From Cladopsammia gracilis (lineage: Eukaryota > Cnidaria > Anthozoa > Scleractinia > Dendrophylliidae): a stretch of 64,000 nucleotides of DNA. The translations under genes were made by a program, and so were the position numbers. Within the stretch, counting starts at the first letter, position 1; the number at the start of each line of letters is the position of its first letter. This document shows positions 12,779 through 23,301 of this stretch, piece after piece. The stretch spans positions 1,183,501-1,247,500 of the forward strand of contig JAJGOT010000216.1 of the NCBI GenBank assembly GCA_022457155.1, in the 5' to 3' direction. A model generated the notes under the pieces. That model was given only the letters and a program-made list of their open reading frames with translations. It did not search any database and was not told where the DNA came from.

Positions 12779-13162
12779 ATACCCTATTCATACCAACCAC
12801 AAGGCTTTTAGACCTGGTCGTTTAAGAGCCCATTAACGCTAAATTCAGGATTAACAGTTAACTGAGGTGTTTATTAGTCGTGTTTAGAGAATTTTTTATT
12901 GGTAATTTTAACATACGATTTGACATATAAAGTTAAAGCCAAAAATGTCGGACAATCGCTCTTATACTGGCTTGATAAATAAGCTCATTGAGTCGGGCTT
13001 CGAATTTACTAAAACTGTCGTCGGCTTATGGTTAATGAACAAGTACAATAGACACTAAAGAGAGCCTTTTAAATTTAAGGTTAAAATTAAAGTCAAGGTC
13101 CGACATTGTGCAATCGTTTAGAGACGCCTAAAATCTATTTAATCGTTAGTGTGAATAGGGTG
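12779..13162. mobile_element. MITE with CCCTATTCATACCAAC ends, downstream of PAM
   Basis: The left end ACCCTATTCATACCAACC and inverted right end CGTTAGTGTGAATAGGGT define about 384 bp of non-coding DNA in the PAM 3' flank. It is a relative of the element at 4708-5124. Confidence 0.65.
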
Positions 13163-13610
13163 TTAGTTACAGCACTGAAAGGAAGCTAAAGGACGAAACA
13201 AGAAATCTTGGTATTTGATAAACACAAAAACAAAATTGATCGTGTATATCAAGTCTCACTTAATTACAAAAAACATTGAATTCTTAGAACAACTGCTTGT
13301 AAAAGGCATTGTCAGGTTTTATGATAAATGTGGCGTGTTTCAGTTGTAAACATGTTTTAGCCATTGTTATTTTATTTATGTGTAAGCAAATTGTTTCTGA
13401 TAACGGTGTTATTTCCTCGTTTGCTTAAGTGCAACCACAAAATTAGATCTGTTGTTAAATCCCGCTATCCCACGACAAAACGTTCAGTTACATTGGGCCT
13501 CGAATTTCCTACTGGCATTTTAGTGGACAACAAATTTTAATTCTTTTTATAAACTAAAACTAAAACGCGGTTGCTGATATGTTTGTTATGCTCCTTTATT
13601 GAAAATTTGT

Positions 13611-13616
13611 AATAAA
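13611..13616 (+). terminator. Possible PAM polyadenylation signal
   Basis: AATAAA about 915 nt after the PAM stop. No nearer canonical signal was noticed. The MITE at 12779-13162 would then sit in the 3' UTR. Confidence 0.35.
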
Positions 13617-13702
13617 ATAGCACATCAAAGTAAACTGAAACCAAAGTAATCATGTGTTGCCAATTAGAAGAATCTGTGGTAAATTTGGTGCTATAGCATT
13701 AC

Positions 13703-13830
13703 TGTCTTCTTCAAACTACGAAAAACCTAGCCAATAACACAAATCCCTACGGATTTGCGACCTTTACCGCGCGTGACTCAGGCTAGCGTTTTCGTACCCT
13801 ACAGAAGGCAGTAAAGCCGAAACGTCTGTG
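13703..13830 (+). ncRNA. Degenerate hammerhead-like motif with upstream inverted arm
   Basis: AGAAGGCAGTAAAGCCGAAACGTC (13803-13826) has the GGC...GCC stem, GAAA box and ACGTC of the Penelope-type motif at 18943, but the CUGAUGA box is corrupted to CTACAGA. The preceding 13703-13809 forms an imperfect inverted repeat. Read as a decayed retroelement end. Confidence 0.35.
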
Positions 13831-13981
13831 TTATATGTGACAAACTGTAACGCTAGAAAAAAATTTCTTTTTTATCAGTATATATTGTTGTCAGCTTCCA
13901 TGAACCAATCTGTCCTGAGTTCAAAATAAAGGTGGATAGTGCTATAGTGCAATCTACAGTGGAGGATCTAGGGGATTCTCT

Positions 13982-14004
13982 TCCCCCCCCCCCCCCCCCC
14001 CCTC
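13982..14004. repeat. Poly-C tract after GGATCTAGGGG motif
   Basis: A ~20-base C run follows a GTGGAGGATCTAGGGG string that resembles one end of the TIR element at 21422-21600. The other end was not found, so this is probably a broken copy. Confidence 0.5.
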
Positions 14005-14106
14005 AACCCTTCAACTTTTGGTATTATGGACAATTGTTCCTCGCTGAACAGAAAGTTCTGCCATGTATAATTCATGTAGTATTACCAGTAGTGTTACAGC
14101 AAACTT

Positions 14107-14198
14107 AAAAAACACGAGAACACTTTTCAAGGACATATTTCGGCATAACTTATGCCATCTGCCGAAACATGGCTTTAAAAATTGTTCTCGTGTTTTTT
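14107..14198. repeat. Hairpin with GCCGAAATATGTC motif on the minus strand
   Basis: AAAAAACACGAGAAC and GTTCTCGTGTTTTTT close a ~90-bp hairpin. On the minus strand the inner part reads GGCATAAGTTATGCC then GAAATATGTC, i.e. a perfect stem followed by GAAA as in hammerhead-like motifs. The CUGANGA box is damaged. Confidence 0.4.
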
Positions 14199-14432
14199 CT
14201 TATATTATTTTAATTCTAACAAGACATATGGTAGTAGTGTTCCAGTGGTAGTGAATTATTTTTATGAATAAAATGTTCTTTGAAGAGTAGTTTGTGTCAG
14301 TTGCTGGCCTACATACGTTACGTCAAGGACACCAACACTAAAAAAAATCCTTTATGCTGTCATTCAAATTGTCACATTTCAGGATTTCATCATCAAACTT
14401 AAAGTTATAACCACCTTACACCGCATAACAAA

Positions 14433-15267
14433 CAGTTCACTTAAAACCTGCAAGTAAGATTTTTAAGAACCTGTTAGGCTAAAATTTGTCCGTTAGACCC
14501 CCTCTATACAAGAACCTGTTTTGCCTAAAATTTGAAACAGGCTCTTATTTTCTGAAATCTATGTAACAAATTTACACCGGTTTTCCGTGGTGTGGACTCT
14601 TATTTACCACGATTTACGTCATCACATGGTCAAAATGTTGTGGACTCACGAGGCGCAGCCGGGTGAGTCAGCAACATGTTTTGAGCATGTGATGACGTAA
14701 ATCGTGGTAAATAAGAGTCCACACCACGGAAAACCGGTGTAAATTTGTTTTTTACAACAATATTTAGAAAAAAACACAAGGAAAAATCGAAGTCTTGTTA
14801 CAAAACGTGAGAGTAAAGAAAGAGCAAGCGTTGTCTATAACTTTCTCGCAATCTGATTGGTGTTTTTCAAGCGCGCGTGATGTTAGCGTCAGCACCGTTG
14901 TCTAGACTCTCATTTACCACTCGCGTCGACCAATCAGATTGCGAGTTTAGTGGCAATTGTGGTAAAAATACACTTGGGCAAATAAGAGTACATGTATATA
15001 ATGTTACGTTCTGTGATCAGTGCTTCAATTTTCTCATTTTGTCATTTTACATAAATACTTACTTGGTATGCAGATTTTATAAAAGGAATAGGCTGAATAC
15101 CACTAAATTCTATTAGCTACAACGTAATTTTTTTCTTCAGAAAATAAGACCAAATAAGAACCTATTTAAGAACCTAAATAGCCTAAATTTGTGTTAACTA
15201 CCATTTGTGTAAGAACCTGTTTGGCTAACTTGGGAAAATGCAGGTTCTTACTTGCGGGTTTTTACTG
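14433..15267. mobile_element. TIR element with AAGAACCTGTTNGGCTAAA subrepeats and nested palindrome
   Basis: The right end GCGGGTTTTTACTG abuts TA. The left end, near 14433, is a diverged inverse. Subterminal AAGAACCTGTT(A/T)GGCTAAA blocks occur inverted at both sides. A near-perfect palindrome (14565-14748, arms about 65 bp, TTTACACCGGTTTTCCGTGG inverted) is nested inside. A second inverted pair (ATCTGATTGG/CCAATCAGAT) lies at 14848-14945. Related to 26075-26612. Confidence 0.65.
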
Positions 15268-15304
15268 TACCACAGGAAAGAACCACTCAGTAGCTATAAT
15301 TTTA

Positions 15305-16585
15305 AAGGTCAGACCAAAGACTCTAAAAGCTATATAAGCGGAGCTCTCGCGGGCCGGAAGGGCCGCTGCTAGCCTCATACTCATAGAACCTATGCCCGTC
15401 ATTTTTCATGGTCATGGCTAGTGGAATGTTTCGCGGGCGGCGTCTGTTACATGTGTGTACGTCCGAGCGTCCGAGCGTCCGACTATTGGACTAATTCGAC
15501 TACTGGGCTAATTCGCGGGCGCGATGACGTCGCAAAACATGCGCGTATGACGTCACTCAACATCCGGGATCTTGGCAATTTTGAAACCAAAGCGAGGCTT
15601 TGTTTTTCGCGTGGCTACACAGCCATCGGCTCGGTAAACACTTTTCCCACTTTTATAGCTGGATCTTTCGCTGCGTTTAGCAGAGCAGTTAAGTCGTTAT
15701 TTCCCTGCATTTTTTCGCGGTTTGCTACTCAAGACAGGGATACTAATTAAGGGATACTCAGAAGCCGCTTTAGCGAAAAAAAGAGCTTTCAGGGATAAAA
15801 TCTGCTTCGAGGAACTTCATACGTCTTTATCAATGCGGGGAGATGTTTGTTTTTATTACGGGTTTCAGAACCAAAGAAGCGGAGATTTAAAGAATTTCCA
15901 AGCAAGCGAGGGACTTAAAGGTAAAACAGATTACATTTTTCGATGGGAATTAATGTTGATATCCTGAGTCAATCTGTGATTGACTTTTTCTTTGTGTTCT
16001 TGTTAGTTTTGGAGAATTTTAAAACGAGCTTAAGTTCAGTCGTATCGATTTCTTGAATTTCATCGAAGACAGCAATAACATAAATGGTACGCGTTTTGTT
16101 TTTAAACGTAAACTTATGGAGATTTGAATAAAATTTTCGAAAGAAGATTGTGTTGTCCATTTTTATGTGTTTGTTCATTCATTACATAGATTGAAAAGCG
16201 ATTTTATGTAAACAAAACAAGACTTGGATTTTATGGTTCTATCTTCACTCGCGTCGCCTTATTATGTTTGTGTATTTTTTGCAATTTTGATTTCCAAATC
16301 AGTTTCTCGGACAATTTTTGATAAGCAACAGGTGTATTTTATAGCTTGGAAATTAGTCGTACTAGTTATTCTAGACGGAGAAAAAGTTGTTTTTGTGAAC
16401 TTTTGTACGGTCTATGTATTGTGCAGACGATCGCGTAATACTGTTTTTGAGAATTACTAAAATTGAAAAATAGCCCGGTCGTCAATCTTAATTCTTGTGC
16501 TTCCGACCTTTCACCTTAGTTAAGCTTGTCATCGGCTTTCTGTTCAGAGAGCGACGCTGTTGGACTCAGCCTATCTATATATATT
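15305..16585 (+). mobile_element. Unclassified ~1.25-kb dispersed repeat, copy 1
   Basis: It runs from TATATAAGCGGAGCTCTCGC to GACTCAGCCTATCTATATA. It contains CCGTCATTTTTCATGGTCAT and a short coding-like block NIRDLGNFETKARLCFSRG. A reverse-oriented copy lies at 61985-63190, and a truncated one follows directly at 16586-16900. No TIRs, target duplication or known protein domain were recognised, so the class is open; a Helitron-like origin is only a guess. Confidence 0.7.
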
Positions 16586-16900
16586 AGAACCTATGCCCGT
16601 CATTTTTCATGGTCATGGCTAGCGGAATGTTTCGCGGGCGAGCGTCCGTGACTTGTGCAAATGCATTGTGCAAATATGTTTGTGTATTTTTTGCAATTTT
16701 GATTTCCAAATCAGTTTCTCGGGCAATATTTGAAAAGCAGCAGGTGTATTTTATTCGGAAATTTGTTGTACTAGTTATTCTAGACCGAGAAAAAGTTGTT
16801 TTTGTGAACTTTTGTACGGTCTAAATGTGCTATGGAGATGGTCGCGTAATTCTGTTTTTGAGAATTGCGAAAGTTGAAAAATAGTCCGGTCGTCAATCTT
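16586..16900 (+). repeat. Truncated internal-deletion copy of the 1.25-kb repeat
   Basis: It restarts with AGAACCTATGCCCGTCATTT, then jumps to the distal half (GTTTGTGTATTTTTTGCAAT) of the preceding element. About 0.8 kb of the middle is missing relative to copy 1. Confidence 0.7.
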
Positions 16901-17820
16901 AGGGCCTGTTTATAGGGTCTCGGGTACCCGAGACAACCCTCCCCCCGAGACAACTTTGCCGAGCGTTTATATGGGAAATGTTGTCCCTGCTGACCGACTT
17001 AAAAGTTGACCCTACTTAAATATTCACAACGCTGCGTAAATATTCAAATCTAAATACAGCTATCGTATAGCTGTTCGTTTGATTTTCTTTCATTCGTTCG
17101 ATCACTGTGGGCTTTGCTGATTTATATTTTACTTCTTTAACGCGAATTTGTGTTCTTAAACCTAAAATCTTGGCTTTTCGTGACACGCAGAACATCGTGA
17201 GTTGTCCCGGGTAGGCGAGACAAAGTGTTTATATGAGAAAAAGTTGTCCCGCCTGCCAGGGTTACCCTACCTGCCAAGGCGAGACAAATCGCCCAACCGC
17301 CCGCGGCAATTTAATGGATTCCTTGCGTAGAAAACCAAAATTTAAAATTATCTTCAAAGGAGGGGCAAAAATGTTGATTACTTTGTCAAGTTTGGCAGAT
17401 AAACAATGCTGTATTCAATGCAACGACCCTTTCTATCGAAGTTAACGACAAGATGAGTTTAAAAGCTGCTTTTGTTCGTTTGAATGGTTTGTTTACATCG
17501 GAGCTATGCTGTGCGCGCGCTATCACGCCATCATAATTTGAAAATAAGTTTTGGGCTAAAACCTCGGCAAGTTTCCGTTAATTTTTTCGACGTTTGTAAC
17601 TTTGAAAAACTTCGAAAAGACGTTCTATCAAATTTGTTCTATTTCAATGAGCAAAGTCCGTGTTTTTGAACTGATTTTTTGCAAAACAAAAATATGATAA
17701 CGCGTACAACACGTCGTGTACGTCAGCTCGCTACTAGTAAGAATTTCAGCTTTGATCAGCACAAGTTATCTTCAGTTTTGCTTTCTTTTTACCCGAAAAA
17801 CAGTTAAATCGTGATACAAA

Positions 17821-17993
17821 CCTAATTTCGATTTTGAGGCGTCAATACTGCATTATATTGACGGCGTTGGAAGAAAATATATTCTCCGTATTGGGCTCCG
17901 TCGCTTCATGACTCCGCCCCAATACGGAATATATTTTCTTCCCAGTAGCCGTCCATATAATGCAGTATTGACGCCTCAAAATCGAAATTAGTT
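17821..17993. repeat. Palindrome with ~75-bp arms
   Basis: AATTTCGATTTTGAGGCGTC at 17823 is inverted at the right edge. The arms continue through TACTGCATTATAT and GAAAATATATTC, and a GC-richer loop (CTCCGTCGCTTCATGACTCC) separates them. Foldback-type, non-coding. Confidence 0.8.
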
Positions 17994-18212
17994 TATAGAA
18001 TTCCGATTTTCAGATAGGTAATTACAGTTTAAATCCCCGATAACAATAATCCTCTTTGTTCTCAAAGTCAAGCGTTTTTTCATACGACATCTTCGAGAAA
18101 ACACTGACAAGAATTAGTCTTCGATTCCCGAGGACTGTCCGAGGGCCTGTAAATTGCAACAATAGAAAAAGTTTGAGAATTTGGTTTATTTATATCAACA
18201 ACAACTGTTGTT

Positions 18213-18834
18213 TTGAAATTTATTGTTGAGCGATTATGTCATACCCTGGGAAGTGAACACAGTAAGGAGATGGCCGATTTTTTTCAGACAAAGACAGTAC
18301 CCCCGAGAGATCATAGACCGAGCGCGCGCGCGCTGACCAGAGTGTCTACAATCACCCGCGAAATGGCTCTCCGAGTGAACAAGGAAACAACATCAGACCA
18401 GTCCACGGTACCGTTGGTGCTGACCTACCACCCCGCTAACACCAAAGTAAAGAATATCCTCACCAGAAATTTCCACCTCCTGCGCGTGACTCCCTCGTTC
18501 GTAGCGCTCTCCAACTGGACACGACACTCGCCGAAGATCCTGGAACGTTCCCATGTAACCGCCCGCGTTGCAAAACCTGCCGACACACTAGCGCCTCACC
18601 CACCATCCACGCTCCAAGCGGCCCTATATCTGTCCGTGGCAGATTCAGCTGTACCACAACCAACCTCGTGTACGCCATCCAGTGCGGGGCCTGTGATAAG
18701 ATTTACATGTTTGTTTCGGTGATCCAATCAGGTTTTGGAGATACCGTGGAGCGACGCCGTGCGGACGCGAGGATGATTTTCAAGTATAAGACACTGCACC
18801 CGCGAGGACTAAATATCGATTTTGCATTCATTTA
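18213..18834 (+). pseudogene. Penelope-like element C-terminal fragment (zinc finger/GIY-YIG region)
   Basis: The frame from 18213 carries PLVLTYHPAN...VKNILTRNFHLL, typical of the linker after the RT in Penelope-like elements. Near 18530-18545 the reading shifts by one. The second frame gives CNRPRCKTCRH and FSCTTTNLVYAIQCGACDKIY, the Cys-rich finger and the start of the GIY-YIG endonuclease, down to TAA at about 18834. The conserved IGET.RRL block is garbled. The RT core is not seen upstream. A second fragment is at 21676. Confidence 0.8.
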
Positions 18835-18931
18835 AGTTGTTCTCTAAAGCTTTCAACAGCGCGCGCGCGTGACATGAACGTTACTTTATTTTAAATTTAA
18901 AATTCTATCACGCGCGTCCGTTTTTTTCAGT

Positions 18932-18982
18932 TGCTGTAGTCCCTGATGAAGAGATAGTAATCTCGAAACGTCGGACGACTGT
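18932..18982 (+). ncRNA. Hammerhead-ribozyme-like motif of a Penelope-like element
   Basis: CTGATGA (18943-18949), one extra A, then a perfect 5-bp stem GAGAT-AGTA-ATCTC (18951-18964), GAAA (18965-18968) and CGTC (18969-18972). GTCC just before the core can pair with GGAC just after the presumed cleavage C. Penelope-like elements are known to carry minimal hammerhead motifs with very short stem III, where a self-complementary ACGT would suit a dimeric form. It lies ~110 bp after the Penelope ORF, as expected. The extra A departs from the textbook core. Confidence 0.6.
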
Positions 18983-19948
18983 TATTCGTTTTTTGGTGCT
19001 ATTTTTGTGATATTTGACATTCCTGTTTTTACCATATTAGAACACAGGTATTATCGAGTGAATCACTTGGCCTAGATTCATTGATTGCCAAAACGTCTAA
19101 AGATTGGTCCATCCTAACAAGTCGCAACGCATCAATGTGAGCCGGTAGGCTTGCAATGTTCAAAGATGCAATTTTGAATCCTTTTTCGTCACTATCAGAA
19201 GAGACAGTTATCGCGCTGTGAACTCAATAACAACTAGCACTCGGAATTAAAATACTTGATTAAGTTTGATCAAACAGAGTTTCCCAAGCGTCAGTTAATA
19301 CAATCGGCCTTTTCATGCCTATTCAGACCTAATTTCAGCAGCGCTCTTATGTCCTGTTTAAGGTCATCGCTGAAATTTTTACGTTTCGTGTTTCCCGCGG
19401 GGAACGGTTTATTAAGCGAAACGAAAACAGTGCCTGGTCACAGGCACTATGCCAGCTTCCCTCTACTCATTGCCCTTATTCATACGCCCAAACATGGTGG
19501 AGTTATGCGCGGTCAGCTTCGTTCGTAAATGTTCGGAATTTCCGACGGACTTCAGTCATGTTTCCGGTTATTCCGTATCTAAAGTGACTGTATCATTGGT
19601 TATATTTATAGTCCAAGGTTCCGGTTATTAAATTTTCAAACCGAATTTTCCGTAATGGGTAAGTGTATTTTGTATTTTGTTTTCCGTGCCCTTTTCGTAA
19701 TTGGTCTACTGAGACTTCAAAACAAATTACATTGAACACTATGAAAAACACGAGTCATCCGCGCGGTGGTTCTGTAACACAGTTCTATGAGACAAGCTGC
19801 AGTTTTCACTGAAATTAGTTTCTAAAGGAACTGTGATGCTGCGTCGGTGGAGGAAAGAAACGTAAAAGTTTGGTATCAAATGAATTGATTAACTGAGGCC
19901 GGGACTTAGCGAAGTCAGATCATTTTTCTAAATAGTACCAGAAACCCA

Positions 19949-20189
19949 TAAGTGGGTTGAAACGTGTAACGCGCATTCACAGCTTCTGAATATTTATTTT
20001 TTGCTTAGTACCATATTTGGAAACCTTTCGGTCCCTCGAGATTGGAAGCAAGTTGTTCTAGCGAATTGATTGGTTAATGCTTTTATCTTGATTTTCCAAA
20101 TATGGCTGTAACAATTTCTTAGCAAATTGAATAATCGGAAGCTTGTTTTGAAGCGTACAAAAGACAGTTGCACGTTTCAACCCACTTAT
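19949..20189. mobile_element. Short TIR element, AAGTGGGTTGAAACGTG ends
   Basis: ATAAGTGGGTTGAAACGTG at the left is inverted as CACGTTTCAACCCACTTAT at the right, spanning about 240 bp without coding. It abuts the large inverted-repeat element starting at 20192. Confidence 0.65.
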
Positions 20190-20790
20190 TATCGAATTTT
20201 CGCCATGTAAGCGTCAACCGATTTTTGTAAGTTTTGGTAGGGCGATAAAGGAGCCTTCAAATTATACAGGACTTTAAATTTCAGTGCATATAAGATATGC
20301 GATTAAAAGTTACAAGCGTTTTAGAAAACCCCGTTTTATAAGGAAACGCGATTATTTTCATAACACGACGACAGATTTTTTTCCAATTAAGCTCAATAAG
20401 TTCCAAGACTTCAAGCTTGACTGTGAGCAATTTTCCACAAAATCGGCTGGACAGAAATTACTGCACAGTCGAATACTGAATTTAAGCTTCCAAATGTTAT
20501 GCTTGCGTATTTGCCTCAGCTTTTGCAAGAACGCTAAAATAAGACTACAATCGCACCCTATTACTTGAAAGCTTGATGCAACCGAAAACTTTGCTGAATA
20601 ACCGGAAAAGATCGGAAGCTCCCAGCAAAAACTATAAGCAAAGAAAGAACAAGATGTTTATAGTGCGCAATTTATGAATTTCAAGAAATTCAAGTTTGTT
20701 CGACTCGAAAAAAAAACTACCGATTTGTTTTCTGGTATTTTTACGTATGATAACGTTCAGTATACATGTATGTACAAACGGCCTTACCTA

Positions 20791-21150
20791 CAATACAAGA
20801 CATAATTACTTGGAACACTTTACGAAAAGTCCAGATTTGTCAGTTCAAAAAGGTAGTGCACCTCTTTTCTCTCCGCAATGTTGCTCCTCTCTCCGCAATG
20901 TTGGCTCCGCATAAATTTTATTTGACTTTAGCATTTTGAACATCACCAACCGATATTGACAATACAAGACATAATTATTATTGCAATACAAGACATAATT
21001 ACTTGGAACACTTCAAGAAAAGTCCAGATTTGTAAGTTCAGAAATGCAGTGCACAGATGGGCCCTCTCCCCCACAATGTTGCTCCTCTCCCCGCAATGTT
21101 GGGCCCGCATAAATTTTATTTGACTCTAGCATCTTGAACATCAACATTGA
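20791..21150 (+). repeat. 193-bp tandem duplication, about 1.9 copies
   Basis: CAATACAAGACATAATTACTTGG at 20791 recurs at 20984. TCTCCGCAATGTTG...GCATAAATTTTATTTGAC follows in both copies. Copies have diverged moderately. Confidence 0.85.
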
Positions 21151-21328
21151 AGGGGAAAGAAGGGAAGAAAGCGGACACCGTTCCAACAAATGTGACCGAT
21201 ATTGTAGTTTCATGTGTATAGTCTCGACGAAACTCGTTGAATTTGGGTCGTCAAGTTTGCTTACTTCACGTCTTCCATTCTCTAAATGCTTTGAAAACCC
21301 CTCGCATTCCGTAAATTACTCAAAGATG

Positions 21329-21670
21329 CCGCATTCTGAGATTATTTGCCACTTGAGAATCACCGATCATCGTTAATACAATAAGCTATTTGCACGATGG
21401 CCTCATTTCTGACTACAATCGCAGGGGCGGATCTAGGGGAGGGCAGGTGGTGCGCACCCCCCCCCCCCCCCCCCTGAGATGACCTGCATCTTTCTAATAT
21501 AACTAGTATTCTGCAAAGAAAAGAAACAACAAAAACTACGTGGTTACGTCATTCCTTAGAGGTCCACCCCCTCCTAAGAAAAATCCTGGATCCGCCCCTG
21601 AATCGTGCAAATGGCCTATTGTCTTAACGATGATCGGTGATTCCCAAGTGCAAATGATCTCAGAATGCGG
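21329..21670. mobile_element. Inverted-repeat element with ~70-bp arms, interrupted
   Basis: CCGCATTCTGAGATTATTTG at the left is inverted (CAAATGATCTCAGAATGCGG) at the right, with GATCATCGTTAA/TTAACGATGATC inside the arms. The loop is occupied by the TIR element 21422-21600. Confidence 0.8.
21422..21600. mobile_element. TIR element CAGGGGCGGATC with poly-C, AATCG duplication
   Basis: The ends are CAGGGGCGGATCTAGGGG and its inverse CCTGGATCCGCCCCTG. AATCG flanks both sides (21417-21421 and 21601-21605) as a likely 5-bp target duplication. A C run of about 17 lies inside. These ends resemble widespread animal hAT-type MITEs, though hAT usually makes 8-bp duplications. Confidence 0.75.
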
Positions 21671-21675
21671 TAACT

Positions 21676-21985
21676 TTGAATAACCCTTGTGGTTCTTTCC
21701 GTTGCGGAAAGAACTGCGCTACTTGTCCCTACATTTCTGACGGACTTACTAACTATACTTTCTTCTCTACCGGTGAAAAGTGTACTATCAAATCTAACCT
21801 GACCTGTGACACTAAAAATTTAATCTACATGATTCAATGTAACAATATATTGGAGAGACTAAACGACGTTTAAAAGACAGATTTAATGAACACCGCCGTA
21901 GTATAGATAATCCTAACACCAAGTCTAAACCTACTACAGCCGCTGAACATTTTCTCTCCTCTCCTAATCACACTGCTAATGACTG
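21676..21985 (+). pseudogene. Penelope-like GIY-YIG endonuclease fragment
   Basis: The frame reads GSFRCGKNCATCPYI, then CDTKNLIYMIQC. After a one-base shift it continues as IGETKRRLKDRFNEHRRS and AAEHFLSSPNH. The CxxC finger, the Y of IYMIQC and the IGET/R/EH residues are those of the Penelope-type GIY-YIG domain. It is 5'-truncated and frameshifted near 21840-21850, so it is not functional as it stands. It is less decayed than the fragment at 18213. Confidence 0.85.
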
Positions 21986-22094
21986 ATAATGCTTATATGC
22001 AGTAAAATTTTAAGTCCTGTAAAATTTGAAGGCTCCTTTATCGCGCTGCCAAAACTTACAAAAATCGGTTAACGCTAACATGCCGAAAATTCGA

Positions 22095-23301
22095 TTTATA
22101 AAAGCGAGCCTCCGCGCTATTAAATAGCCGCGGGCCACCTTAAGCAACACGTCCAAATGAGGCATCTACAGTGGGAATAGTCGAACTGAACAAAGAGCTT
22201 TTTATGATTGTTTTGCGGGAAAATCTATCGTTTTCGATGAAGTTTCGATGCATAAAATAATTAAGTTAGAAAATATTTCTCTCAGAGACTACATGCGGCG
22301 ACTTAATTTCGCCAAAAAATGGTAAAACTGTGTTGGTGTTACACAACTTAAACATGAAACAAGAACCGAAAAACTAATTTTCCATTGTTTACCTAAAGTG
22401 AAATTATAGTATTCTAATTTTCAAACCAATAAGAGCTGCTTACTTGGGCATGTTTATCTATGCACCCTGCACATAACCAGTCTACAAATAACAAAAAAAC
22501 CAATTAAACGTTTAAGCACATGCTGCTCCTTCTATGGACCAATGGGTACGGTTTAATTATCTTTGTACAATTTTGTTTTTATCAGCAGGTTGATTAATGC
22601 TGAAACATTTGCAGCTGTATTTATGTTAACCTCTGCAATACACTCCACTATAATCGACACTAGAACTTTTGTAAAACCTAATGTTACAAATAGAACCACT
22701 GTGTTTTTTATAACTCTTTAACTGCCGTTTTACCTGTGTCGAATTAACTTTGCGATGTTTAAAAATAGATCCTTCTTTTTCTAATATCTTTCCGCCACCT
22801 TTCGTCAATTTATTCAACGAGCCCTGATTTATTAAAAGAGTTGCAGCTGTAATTATTGTGTGGAAAACACTTCTCCAGGCGAAATTGAAACGGTCGACTG
22901 CGTTGAATGTTTGGTAAGTCGCATGAGAGCATTGCATTTTAACTTCCCTCATTTATTCTTTCCACATGTTTACTTCAGCCTCGGTGCTTTTATCATTGGT
23001 TAACTCCCCCTTTTTTGGTCTTCTTTTATCCGTTAATATGTCTAGCAAGATAAAATAAAAAAATAATACTGACTTAGATACTTAGATGCTGTACGTGCTA
23101 TAGATCTGTATACTATGTCCTGTCTCGTTATAGTTTTGCCGGTTGTTCTTCTCAGTTATGAGTTTTACTGACATAACTGTAGTTATGTATTATCCCACAA
23201 ATTTCTATTCGTTTCTAGAAGACGATTAATTTCTCACATCGTATCTTTTTCCGCAGAAAACTGTATTTTTGTAGAACTGTCGACAAATAACACCTGCCAT
23301 C
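22095..23301. other. Intergenic, upstream of GPCR 1
   Basis: AT-rich sequence with no recognised exon, element or RNA. The ~20 bases before the GPCR 1 start (AACACCTGCC.TCATG) are conserved in the 5' flank of GPCR 2, so the paralogues share some 5' UTR. Confidence 0.5.

Larger units (their letters stand above)
20192..22094. mobile_element. 1.9-kb composite with ~104-bp terminal inverted repeats
   Basis: The left arm 20192-20294 (TCGAATTTTCGCCATG...GCATATAAG) is inverted at 21991-22094 with few differences. The interior holds a 193-bp tandem duplication (20791-21150), a smaller inverted-repeat element (21329-21670) itself interrupted by a poly-C TIR element, and a Penelope-like endonuclease fragment (21676-21985). 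Whether the whole moves as a unit, or is a pile-up flanked by two copies of a short repeat, cannot be decided here. Confidence 0.65.

Noticed and set aside
16905..17300. TIR element around GGGTCTCGGGTACCCGAGAC
   Set aside because: Words such as CGAGACAA repeat, but no matching terminal inverted ends could be closed.
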